From positions 806,001 to 870,000 of the forward strand of contig CM074142.1 in assembly GCA_037178625.1 (NCBI GenBank): 64,000 bases of DNA, given 5' to 3'. This DNA comes from Skeletonema tropicum (lineage: Eukaryota > Bacillariophyta > Thalassiosirophyceae > Thalassiosirales > Thalassiosiraceae). This document shows, piece after piece, positions 36,102-46,820 of this stretch (within the stretch, counting starts at the first letter, position 1; each line of letters begins with the position of its first letter). Both the position numbers and the translations under genes were made by a program. Under the pieces are notes generated by a model. The model worked only from the letters and a program-made list of their open reading frames with translations, searched no databases and was not told the origin of the DNA.

Positions 36102-37617
36102 TTAATGTACTGATGTCCTGTTTGGCCAAATGAACTTGTCAGGAGCCATCAGTTTCAATCGTGTTACCTCTGTCTCCATCCATTCAGGGGTTGCTCTGTG
36201 ACAAATTTCGGTATCATTCTCGCATTTTGCGTCATTTCGACAAAAACCTTTGGGTTTACTGTATATTTCGGAGTCTTTGTAAGATTCAAATCGAGCATGC
36301 GTTACATGCTTGTAATAAGGCTCTGTCACGTGCGTCGAAATGTTGTAATAGTTCACAAAGTAACCAAGTACCCAATCCTTTGTCGATCCATTGCGATATA
36401 GAGAAAGAAGAGAGATGCAAATTTGATTACATGAGATGGTGATATGTATCATCAAATAAAGGGAAACTCTCCGCATAATTCTTACCGAGTGCATACAAAA
36501 TCCAGAGCCGCGGGCCCAATTCTTCACATTCCTATATTTTTCTGTACTGCTGTACTTGTACATGAGTTCAACTAAGCTCATGCCATTGGTAAAGTACTTC
36601 AATTCTCCGACATTGTCTTCTTTCAATCTACTACAAAAGGCTGCTGATGAATCTTCAGCCAATGACGACTCCTTCTCATTAAAACTGACATGGTCTTTGC
36701 TATATGTGTCATTAAACCCACCTAATCCCGGGCACGAATGCCTCCTAAACAAACGAACCAAAGCACCCTCACTCAAGATGGATCCAAACCCACCAAACGG
36801 AAAGGTATAGTTGATCTGATGCACTGGAAACCGCACAAGACACCCAGCATAAACTTTCTCTATCGACGAATCCAATGATGCAAAATTCGTTTCAAATTTC
36901 TCCAAATTATAATATGTGTCGTCGTCAAAAATGAGAAGATAATTAGGCAATTCTTGTCCAGACTGTTGATAATGCAGTTGAGCCTTCCTCAACCCAGAAT
37001 AGGGGCGAACCTGAGCACAAAGCCACCCCATTGGATTTTTCTTTTTGCGCAGCCAATTTGCGTTTGCATATTGACGTCGAAGGATATCGCATGATTGGTT
37101 TCTCCTTACCTTGCTTGCGACAAAAATTGGAGACTGACTCAACATGCTCAAATGTTATATCTGTATGACAGTTTGGATCGGCATCATCTATTTCTGTGAC
37201 ATTGAAAAAGTTGCGTACGGATTTGTGTGTCGCGATAGTAGATTGTTGCGCGTGCAATAAGTCCAGTTGATTGATCGAAGAAACACTAAGTATGTCCACT
37301 GTGAATGATGATGACGTTGATGTTGTTCTACTGCGATCACGTGGGTTCAATTTATGTTCGTTGTTCTTGTTGATTTGATTTTGTACCGTGTCATTGTTGG
37401 CCAATAAGGAATGCAATTTTAATGTGGATAGGATAGCAAATAAAATAATAAGGATTAGAATGAACTCAGGCTTCAAGTGACGCAAAGTTGCTCTACCAGT
37501 ATATCGTCTCTGCCGAGGCGATGCAGTGCTGCGCTGCTGCTTGTTCCATGTTTCTTCAGGAGGGTCCATGGTTGTTACAATTACGGTAATAGAAGTGTTT
37601 AGTGGATGCCGTTCCAA
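36102..37617 (-). CDS. Fringe-like glycosyltransferase, type II membrane protein
   Basis: Short cytosolic N-terminus, one hydrophobic anchor (FILILIILFAILSTLKL), a stem, then a catalytic domain. GWLCAQVRP and NYLLIFDDDTYYN contain the DDD metal-binding motif of Fringe and beta-1,3-galactosyltransferase-like enzymes (GT31), and FGGFGSILSEGALVRL is the usual following block. Likely Golgi, adding a sugar from a UDP-sugar; acceptor unknown. A 108-bp intron, 36378-36485 (donor TCGGTAAGAA, acceptor GACAAAG), joins GFCMHS to DWVLGYFVNYYN; it is stop-free and a multiple of three. A one-base slip between about 37085 and 37135 separates the N-terminal frame from the catalytic frame (SCDILRRQYANANWLR). 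The gene ends at TAA 36102-36104. Confidence 0.8.
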
Positions 37618-40169
37618 CCGTCTGCTTAGACGTACACGATATGGAACACATCATACACCACACAGTAAAGTAAGGGGGCGGTGTTGGTTGAAAGAGCGAG
37701 GTTGAAAGTTGAAAGTCCCTTTCAGTCCGGTCTGTCTGTGTCCGTTTCTTGGAATGTCCATGCAATGATGAATAAAACGATAGAACGTTGGTGAGCACCA
37801 AGAGCTGGTCTACCGCAGCATAACTTGAGGATGCACCTAAAAATAACGAGGCACCTAAATAATAATCCAGCACGTCCTAAAGAAGCAGAATCACTTCATA
37901 TTGAATTCTATTGTGGCAAATTGATTCATTTGATTTGCATATCAGTTATTGTTGTTTAATTGTAAGTGCTCACATAATGGGTCCTTTGCGTGTAATTGCA
38001 TGATTATTTGATCCTAGGCTGTATGCAACAAGCCCTGCTGCTGCTGCGAGTCTGTCCATTTCAGCCATTGCCGTCAACTTATTTTTATCATTATTGTATC
38101 CTCTGATGATCAATGATCGAGCTGCTTGTAACATATGACATTCTCTCCTTTTTGCATGTATGTACTATCACTTGGTCATCTTGTGTTGTTTCTGTTTCAA
38201 TACACATTTTTCAAATTGCATTCTACCTCATTGTCTTTGCACTATCCACGCATACAGTCACATCAACGTACATGCGTTGTGACCAACTTAAATACGTCCA
38301 GAGGATTCGTTTGTTCGTGTATTTGTACATCAAGCGAATTGTGGATCAAAGCTAAGTCGTATCTGTTTCAAACAGGATGACTGACGTTGCAGAGAAGCTG
38401 CAACGAAGAGATAGAAAACTGATTGATCTATTCTTGTCCATGATCTCTCGCATATACAACAGTAGGAAAATGCTTTTACGAGCGGTGCGGATCTTTCTTG
38501 ACCGATGGCAGCAGATAATATATGCAAAGCATTTCGATTTCGCTAATACGGCGGTGACATTTTAAGCACCTCAATCTTTCATAAACAAATTCATGTTGTT
38601 GTTTGTGTTGAGGCTGCAAAAGAAATACTGGACTGGTTGGTTCACCACTACGTTGTGTCTTCATCCACATCCAACATCCAAGTACATAATCTCGATGTCA
38701 TCGACAACAAGGAGCCAGTTTCCCTCCTAGGCGACTTCCGTCTGCTCTACCATACAAAAGACCACTGATTACTGTATCATATTCTAGTGATTCTAGCTTC
38801 CCTTTATTCGCCATCGAGTGTTATTTTGTGCACGAAAGAATGGCGGAAGTCATGATGATGGGCGCTTCTTCACATCGTTTTCATGTCCGATGCACAAGTT
38901 CTTTAATATATCAGCAAATTTTGAGTCTGTACGTCGATTCAGCCGTCCTTAGCAATTCAGCCGTCCCACTGCAATTTAAAATTCCGGATGACCGCGGGAT
39001 GATTCTTCCAGTCCCAAAATCTTCCCGGAATAATCCCGAAATAATCCCAAAAAGCCCCAAAACTAAACAAATAATTTTGAACCAAATTCATGCTGTCGTG
39101 TCTTCCCGAAACCATCCCCTAAAAATTGTCCCATCTTCATCCCAATTGGATTATCCCCAATTCATCCCACCTCCCTCGCCAACGTAAAGGAAGAAATATA
39201 TAAGTAAGTCAAAATATGCATACAATAAACATCTACCTATCTACTGCACAGTTTTATTGTCCTACATACGCCTAAACGTACTTCTATGACGAAGTACTTT
39301 GAACAGTACGAAACTTTATGAGTATTATTGGACTTCTTACGTAGGGTATCTTTAGTTAGGAAGTTACTTGTGATGTTCTTTGCGCTTTTAATGTCGTAGA
39401 TAAAATAAAAATATCATACGACCATGTCGAGAGCACCCTCCACACTACCCTACGAGTGATATTATGGCCCTAACTCATCGCACAGAAGGTGGGGTCAGCG
39501 TTTCCAGGCCGCTGCTGGTGGGTTTAGATGACCGTAAGTCCTCTTTGGAACCATCGAATTATTAGGCACCGACCGAATCGACAAAACGGGCCGAATCTGC
39601 TCCAAAATCCGGTGGAGAATGCAGTTATTTAGATTAACATGAATGCACAGTGATATAATTCACACTAGTCCCTTTGTATGAGTCACTGGTGTCAGCTGAA
39701 TTGTTTGGAGTCATATTTATAAAGGAGGGGGGCATCATTCAAGTACATGATGCAAAAATATGAAACATCAACTCGCACATCTCTTCAGTCATAATTATTG
39801 CACAATGTGAAGCCAAGGGCACTCCTTCTTAGAATAACCACATCCATCGATATACTTAACCACTATGAACGCCCAGTATGAATGGCCGCGGAAATATGTA
39901 CCGCTCCCATGACATGACAACAATGCAACGTATTAAAAGTGGCAGTTTGTTTTCTGAGAGGTAAAGTTTATTCACATCATGCAACTGCGAGGAAACAATG
40001 ACATGAATGGTCTGATGAGGTGAGGTTGTGTGATTGGGGTCTCTTCGCTACTGAAGACGCAATATCAAACACAAAGTTCAAACTTCGTCAAATCAGCCTA
40101 ATCGTCAAGATGCAATAGCGTTCGATTATTGTGCAATGCATGTGTGATTCAAGAAGTTGGAGTACTCAA
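37618..40169. other. Mostly intergenic; possible exon remnant at 38377-38768
   Basis: Largely featureless AT-rich sequence. Two plus-strand stretches look partly coding: MTDVAEKLQRRDRKLIDLFL from 38377 and, in another frame, VCVEAAKEILDWLVHHYVVS with LLGDFRLLYHTKDH ending at TGA 38766-38768. They could be exons of a decayed gene, but I see no clear splice pair. At 38967-39185 a segment rich in TCCCGAAAT-type words starts with a 22-base motif repeated in inverse at 46669-46690. Nothing else supported. Confidence 0.4.
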
Positions 40170-40780
40170 ACTTCTTCGGTATATCCATGTGGACAACATA
40201 TCAACTCAGACCTAACAAATTTCCTACAAAGTCCACACAACCACTATACTACTTAATTTTGGCCAATTTTGACGCCCTCGTCAGGACACATTTTGAGCTT
40301 GTATTGTGCAATTCATACGTGATAAAACAAATTGAAGTCAACAGACCTCCTCTATGCATCTATGTGGACGAAATATCAACTCCAACCTCGGGTATGTCAT
40401 CTGGAGTAAATATGACACAGCGTTACTCAGTCACCGCCAAATCAAAAAATGCTTCATCAAGACACATTTAGTGCTTGTATTGTGAGATATATCAGTGATG
40501 TAAGAAGTTTTAATAATCGGGCCTCTTCTATGCATCCATGAGGACGACATATCAACTCTAACCTCGGGCATGTCATCTATAGCTCGTATATCAGTACGAT
40601 ACTCAATCTTTGTAAAGCCGAATACCCTCTTCAAAACACATTTTTTGACTATATAATGTGATTTATTTGTGCTTGTGAACGTTTTAGTCATCAAACCTCT
40701 TCTTTGCATGTATATAGACAACATATCAACTCTAAACTCAGATATGCCATCTCTAGTGTACACAGCAACCTATGTTGGGC
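40170..40780 (+). repeat. Satellite A', about four divergent units of 175-177 bp
   Basis: Landmarks ATCCATGTGGACAACATATC (40183), and related words at about 40358, 40535 and 40710, recur every 175-177 bases. They match satellite A of 22.9-23.6 kb (CATCCATATAGATGACATATC) at the same unit position. Units differ from each other far more than in the first locus. Confidence 0.75.
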
Positions 40781-42640
40781 AACGTGTTCACTCCGTACTT
40801 TGCCACCACATACCACCTCCACGTGTGTATCGACGTGAATGTGAGCCCGAGCCTGTGCTAGTGGTTCATTGTAGTTGGTACCGATAGTATGCAAGATAAT
40901 ATATACGGCTCACGCAATCTACACTTGTAGCGGCGATGCTACAGTCTCGTATGCGACCTGACGAAGGCCAATCGAGCGTGTAGCCAGCTGTACTTCGACA
41001 CATTTATGTGTGCATCGACGTGAATATGAGCCTGAGCCGGTGCTAGCGGTTCATTATAGTTGGGAACAATATTATGCAAGGTAATATATACTGCTCATTG
41101 AAACTGCGCTTGTAGCGGCGATGCTACAGCCTCATATGCGACCTGACGAAGGCCAATCGAGCGTGTAGCCAGCTGTACTTCGACACATTTATGTGTGCAT
41201 CGACGTGAGTATGAGCCTGAGCCGGTGCTAGTGGTTCATTATAGTTGGGAACAATATTATGCAAGGTCATATATACGGCTCATTGAAACTGCGCTTGTAG
41301 CGGCGATGCTACAGCCTCATATGCGACCTGACGAAGGCAAATCGAGCGTAGAGCTAGCTGCATTTCGACACATTCATGTGTATATCGACGTGAATATGAG
41401 CCCGAGCCGGTGCTAGTGGTTCATTATAGTTGGCAACGATAGTATGCAAGATAATATATACGGCTCACGCAGTCTTCACTTGTAGCGGCGATGCCACAGT
41501 CTCGTATGCGACCTGACGAAGGCCAATCGAGCTTAGAGCTAGCTGCATTTCGACACATTTTTATGTGTATATCGACGTGAATATGAGCCTGAGCCGGTGC
41601 TAGCGGTTCATTATAGGTGGCACCGATAGTATGTAAGATAATATATACGGCTCACGCAATCTACACTTGTAGCGGCGATGCTACAGTCTCGTATGCGACC
41701 TGTTGAAGGCCAATCGAGCGTGTAGCCAGCTGTACTTCGACACATTTATGTGTGCATCGACGTGAGTATGAGCCTGAGCCGGTGCTAGTGGTTCATTATA
41801 GTTGGGAACAATATTATGCAAGGTAATATATACGGCTCATTGAAACTGCGCTTGTAGCGGCGATGCTACAGCCTCATATGCAACCTGACGAAGGCAAATC
41901 GAGCGTAGAGCTAGCTGCATTTCGACACATTCATGTGTATATCGACGTGAATATGAGCCCGAGCCGGTGCTAGCGGTTCATTATAGGTGGTACCGATAGT
42001 ATGCAAGATAATATATACGGCTCACGCAGTCTTCACTTGTAGCGGCGATGCAACAGTCTCGTATGCAACCTGACGAAGGCCAATCGAGCGTAGAGCTAGC
42101 TGCATTTCGACACATTTTTATGTGTATATCGACGTGAATATGAGCCTGAGCCGGTGCGAGCGGTTCATTATAGGTGGCACCGATAGTATGTAAGATAATA
42201 TATACTGCTCATTGAAACTGCGCTTGTAGCGGCGATGCTACAGCCTCACTTGCAACCTGATGAGGGCCATTATGGCCGTCATTATGGCATCTAATCATGC
42301 CTAGCACCATGAGTACGAGGGATATCCGCTGTCGATGGCTCAATATATTCGACAATGATAGCATAGAAACAATCTTGCGTGGCGCATACTTATTCTGCAT
42401 GCATAAGCGATGCTGCAGCTTCATAGGTTGAGGCCATTGACCCCAAGACCAAGATAAGTAGCTCAAATTTGCCATCTATCAGCCTCAGCATCATGAGTAG
42501 GAGTGATATCTGCTGATTGCTCAAAATATAATGATAGTATAGAAACAAACTTGCTCGGCGCAACATATTCTGCATGCATGAGCAATGCTACAGCTTCGTA
42601 AAAGTATCCTACCTGCCTATTGAGGGCAAAATGGCTTTAA
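40781..42640 (+). repeat. Satellite B', about eight units of 183-188 bp plus degenerate edge
   Basis: TCGACGTGAATATGAGCC recurs at about 40830, 41018, 41202, 41386, 41573, 41758, 41943 and 42128. Each unit has AAGATAATATATACGGCTCA and TAGCGGCGATGCTACAG, which align with GGCGATGCCACAGCCTCATG in satellite B. Between about 42290 and 42640 two strongly diverged units trail off (GATAGTATAGAAACAAACTT, GCATGAGCAATGCTACAGC). Confidence 0.85.
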
Positions 42641-43908
42641 ATTGTACATTTTTCTGATGGGACTCTACATTAGTTGGGATATTTTGACCGTTTCTTTTTG
42701 CCCGCGATGCCATTATTTTCTTTCACACATTTCATTTTTATCGCCAGTGCGGACAAGCAACATCAACTCAACTAACCATAAAAGTACGACGTTATTATGT
42801 GCACATAAAATAACAATGTCCACTCTTCTTATGTAGTTTGCGGCGAATTTGTACCCGGTAGAAGTGCGAGGTAAGGAATGGGAAGACGACGGCACGTGTG
42901 AGTTTGTAATGCAACATGTGCTCTCACAAAACTCTCCATATGTAATGAATATGTATTTTATCGCTTTGCAGTGATATGCGTATGCCATGACATCATCCCC
43001 ATCTATATATAATCCATCTTGAATGACCTGAACGAGCATCATGATGACCGCGTCGCTCTCTCCATGGGATTCTTCTTTAAGTTCCATCGAGAAAGATCTA
43101 GTATCTTAAAACAGGAAAGAAACTTAAGGAATTTTGTGCTACGATATTTCACTGATGATGTAACAGCTCTCCAAGATAAGAGTAGGAAGAAATGATGGTG
43201 GTGGTTTCGTTTTTTGCAGTAAGTTCGTAAGTTTACACTCTACCTGTTTGTATCACTCTTCACTCATGCAATGTTCTCATGAAATCTTCTTCGTTTAATT
43301 ATTCTTCCATCGCATGACATGCAAGTAATGACGAGCCGCCGACGAGAGCAAGAAACATGACAGAAGCGATCGATCCTACTTGAACGAAGTTCTAATTTGA
43401 TTCCTTTCTGCAGCAAGTGCCACGATGCACACTTGTGTATCTACTCTCTCCATCAATATTCTCTCAGGGATGACAGATGACCTTACCCCATTGATTGGAA
43501 GAAGCAAAGTGTTCCCACAGCATTGAAAGCCTCTCAAGCAGGCAATTGAGGCCTGCAGCTTGCATATGTATGCAGTGGAGGCGAAGAGAGTGAGAGAGAC
43601 AGTGCGGGTGGCGTGGGCGTGTTTATTTTTATTAGGATAGGAGTAGTCATTACTAAAAGTTTATCTAATAAAGAGGGATTTTGTTGCATTCTTGAGACTT
43701 TTTAAATGAATGGACGCTGTAAGGAAGAACCAAAAAACCTCAAAACCGACACCATCTCGCTGATCCTCCCGAACTGATCCCCGAAATAATCCCGAATTGA
43801 TCCCAGAAGTTATCGCACGTGGGTTAGGCGGGTTAACCCTAACAAATGGGATTCCCAGGAGGATTTAGCCTCAATCCCGGGACCATGTCGGGAGCATTTT
43901 CGTGCGAC
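42641..43908. other. Intergenic, no supported gene
   Basis: A 124-codon minus ORF (42713-43087) starting MELKEESHGESDAVIMM has no domain and I leave it uncalled. 43720-43890 is rich in CCCGAA/TCCCGG words also seen at 39.0 and 46.6 kb. Confidence 0.4.
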
Positions 43909-44106
43909 AGCTGGCGTTTTAAACGCCAGTAGACTCACCGTCGCACTTTTTAAATATTTGATGAACGCTAGTAAAACTCGCTTAAAGCTAGTAAACAAGC
44001 TTGACTTTAGACTTCTGGAAATCATCCATCGGAACCCCTACGGAGAAAAGTAGCGGTAGGAATCTATTCTCCATCCAAAACGGTAGGGACACCACCCCTA
44101 TCAACC

Positions 44107-44932
44107 ATGAGGGGAGGGCGTAATTCGGGCAGTAGAGGCTCTCGAAGTAAGAGGTCTCGCAATGATCAGCAATTGACTGATCGTGAGGCACGTCTTCGTG
44201 CTAGGTCGGCTGCACGGAGGAGAGAAGTAGTGTACCCCCTCCAAATGAATCTGAACACGTTGCTGTTCCCCATGATGGCTTGGAGTGCGACTGCTGTAAC
44301 AAGGCAATCGCAAATACCGATGATCATGTCTTCATTACGCCATGCGAGCATCATTATGATGTTGTCGTCCAATGAAGATGGAGAGGCATCTGCCCGGAGG
44401 AGTCAACCTTCCAGCGATGACTCTGTCTTCTATCATGGGATGAGAGGCTGGAAGAATACCTTATCACGTACTACATCGACAATTATAATGCTGTTGAAAG
44501 ATCTGAGAATGGACTTGCGAAGGTAAAGACTGCGCTGAAAGATCTAAAGGCAACAGTGGAATTGGATACGAAACTTGCAACTACAACAAGCGCACAAGAT
44601 CTAAAGCCAAGAGAGTGCAAAAAAGTTTTGCTTCTGGTAGAGATAGATCGCATGACCAAGCGAGATAAATTGAGGACGAAGAAGAAAATGAAGATTCCAG
44701 TGCACAAGATGGACTTGAACACAAAGAGAGATACTATTATTGAGTTCCTCATTAAATGGCGTCAAAAGAGCTCAAAGCTTATACAAAGCTAGAACAAGAG
44801 CTGAAGGGTGGAATTTTGACGAGGCAGAGTGAATCTAATCGTGCGACACATGCATCCAGAAAGGAGCTTATCGAGTCGGAGTTCTTCTCTCTAGGCACGC
44901 ATCTACGCGAAAAGGGAGACACATACTCATGA
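44107..44932 (+). pseudogene. Left gene of the palindromic-TIR transposon, decayed
   Basis: Begins MRGGRNSGSRGSRSKRSRND, a very basic start typical of DNA-binding proteins, followed by EARLRARSAARRREV. Coding-like stretches then continue in shifting frames (AKVKTALKDLKATVELDTKL; KAYTKLEQELKGGILTRQSE) to a stop near 44932. The later part looks like a coiled coil. Introns or frameshifts are needed to join them. No family recognised. Confidence 0.4.
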
Positions 44933-44959
44933 TAGCAATCTATAATAGTTCATTAGTTC

Positions 44960-46374
44960 CTAGGACGTAAAGGCCGAGTCCGAGTTGTAGCAGCTAAACC
45001 AAGCTTGGTAAGAATTTGTTCCGTTGTTTGTGCTTTCGGTACTCTCACCCTAGACTTCTTCTCCGCCGCATAGTACTCGTCAGTCTCTTTAACGCTGCTT
45101 TTGTACTGGGTCGAACTGGCTCCTGATGCTGCTCAAAGAGACTACGAAGACTTTCAACGGCACCTGCATGGAACATTATACGGTGTAAATCATCCCATTC
45201 ACTCTTTAATCCAATAATCCCAACTTTAATGTCGGGCGATGGCGCATCATTAGCATTAGCATTCATAGTATTATTCTTGGTTTGTCCACAAAGTCTACCT
45301 ATTTGGCGGTGCGCAACAGTGTTTAGACTGACAACAACTTGTGAATTCTTTGCATCCGCACCAGCCTCAGCAACAGCTGCAGGAGTAAGAGGTTGCACTC
45401 AGAAAACTTATAAGAATCTTGGACGCCGATTCTTCTAACTTACAGGTTGTCTTGTCCATCAATTGGCGAACATTAGCAGGCTTAGTATCCACTTTGCGAC
45501 GTTTGTTCTTGTTAGATGATAGAGCCTTGGCAGACGCCGAAGCATCAGCGGTAGCTTCGGGCTGAACAAGAGACCCAGCGATGTTCTAATAGACAGCAGA
45601 GCAGCGCTAGGGTGGCATGGTGACGGAGAATAGCATTAGCATGGGCAATGACCGAACAACAACTATGGTACTTACATCTTCTTTCAAACGACTCTTTCTC
45701 TCCTTGGCCGCATTCCCCTCCTAACGGCATTACGACGATCGTCACGAGCCTTCTTCAATTTAGCAGACTCATCTTTCTGTGCCTGCGTCTTTTCCGTGGG
45801 CGCTCGCTTCTTCTTCTTCATTGGAGGAGGGACAACCTCCGTCGATTTCTGTTGCTGCGCCTTCTCCGTACTAGTTCGCTTTCTCTTTCCTCTGCCTCCT
45901 CCCATGTCAATCTCTACAAGAGCCCTCGCTGCAGCTTGTTCCTCGCGCTGCTAAGATTCCAAAATACGGTTAATTGTGGACAATTGCTGCCGGTCTGTGA
46001 GCAGGCGCCATTCTCGGACTGCTCTCGCCTTCCCTGTAGAAGTTCTTCTCAAAGAAAGCACCTCGGGAGGGATATCATGCGCCCCCTTTTCTTTTATGGC
46101 GAGGGAATAGAACTAAAGTCACAACGTGCAGTTAATCAGCCAGACTTTCGTTGCCCGTGATGCGGCTGACTCGCGATGCACTCGCATCATTCGCGGCTTG
46201 TTGCTTCGCCGTCGGCTTCAACACTCGACCAGTTCGGGACGTCTTCTTTGAAGCCTCATTGCTCGATGAGTTGACCACCCCCGACTCTGCAATAGGGGTG
46301 GTTTCCCTACCGTTTTGGATGGAGAGTTCGTTACAATCCTTGGATTGATCAATTGGTTGAGTTTTGGCTGACAT
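44960..46374 (-). pseudogene. Right gene of the palindromic-TIR transposon, multi-exon, decayed
   Basis: Starts inside the right TIR with MSAKTQPIDQSKDCNELSIQ, then pieces VREWRLLTDRQQLSTINRIL, GGGRGKRKRTSTEKAQQQKS, KALSSNKNKRRKVDTKPANV and RLCGQTKNNTMNANANDAPS. It ends in KLGLAATTRTRPLRPRN near 44960. At least one donor (ACCTGTAAGTTAG near 45440) is visible; one in-frame TAG and one frame slip interrupt it. The protein is basic and low-complexity, perhaps nuclear. Function unknown. Confidence 0.4.
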
Positions 46375-46484
46375 CGGAGGTCGGAATGATTAAGATGTTT
46401 ACTAGCGTTATGCGAATTTATCTAGCGTTCATCAAATCTTTAAAAAGTGCGACGGTGAGTCTACTGGCGTTTAAAACGCCAGCT

Positions 46485-46820
46485 CCCCCCCCGAATTTGT
46501 TACAATTAGCGCGAAAACGGGTTGGGACCAGGCTCTTCCCAATTTATTTAAGGTTAATTAAGGTTAATATCACTAACTAGACCAAAAGTCTGGCGCGCCC
46601 TGGTCCCAGATGTGATCCCAACTCCGGTCGGATATTTCCATGGTCCCAAACGGCTGATCCCAATCTCTTCCGGAATTTTAAATTGCAGTGCCTTAGTCAA
46701 TACAGACCCGATTTGGCCGAGCGAGCTGAGCTAGAGCATGACAGCATGACATAATGTTGGTACCTCATCCCGCCTTCATCCATCAACATTATTGCGCCTC
46801 CTCTCGCTTCAGATAGAGAC
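46485..46820. other. Upstream region of the AAA ATPase gene
   Basis: TCCCAA-type repetitive words (46590-46690) ending in a 22-base motif inverse to 38967-38988, then about 130 bases of leader before ATG 46821. Confidence 0.4.

Larger units (their letters stand above)
43909..46484. mobile_element. 2.6-kb transposon with palindrome-tipped TIRs
   Basis: The ends are inverted repeats. AGCTGGCGTTTTAAACGCCAG opens the left end (43909-43929) and its complement closes the right (46464-46484). Near-identity continues about 70 bases (GTAGACTCACCGTCGCACTT, GATGAACGCTAG) and resumes further in (CTCCATCCAAAACGGTAGGG at 44070-44089 and its complement near 46304-46323), so the TIRs are about 200 bases with gaps. 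Each tip is itself a 9-bp-arm palindrome. No clear target duplication. Inside are converging genes: a plus-strand one on the left and a multi-exon minus-strand one on the right, both damaged. No transposase motif recognised. Confidence 0.7.

Noticed and set aside
38828..39187. 119-codon plus-strand ORF
   Set aside because: It lies largely in TCCCGAAAT-type repeats also present at 43.8 and 46.6 kb and has no domain.
42713..43087. 124-codon minus-strand ORF
   Set aside because: No domain, no signal of coding composition, no neighbours suggesting an exon.
43909..46484. Target duplication for the palindromic-TIR transposon
   Set aside because: Flanks GTGCGAC and CCCCCCC share no direct repeat of 2-10 bases at the tips.
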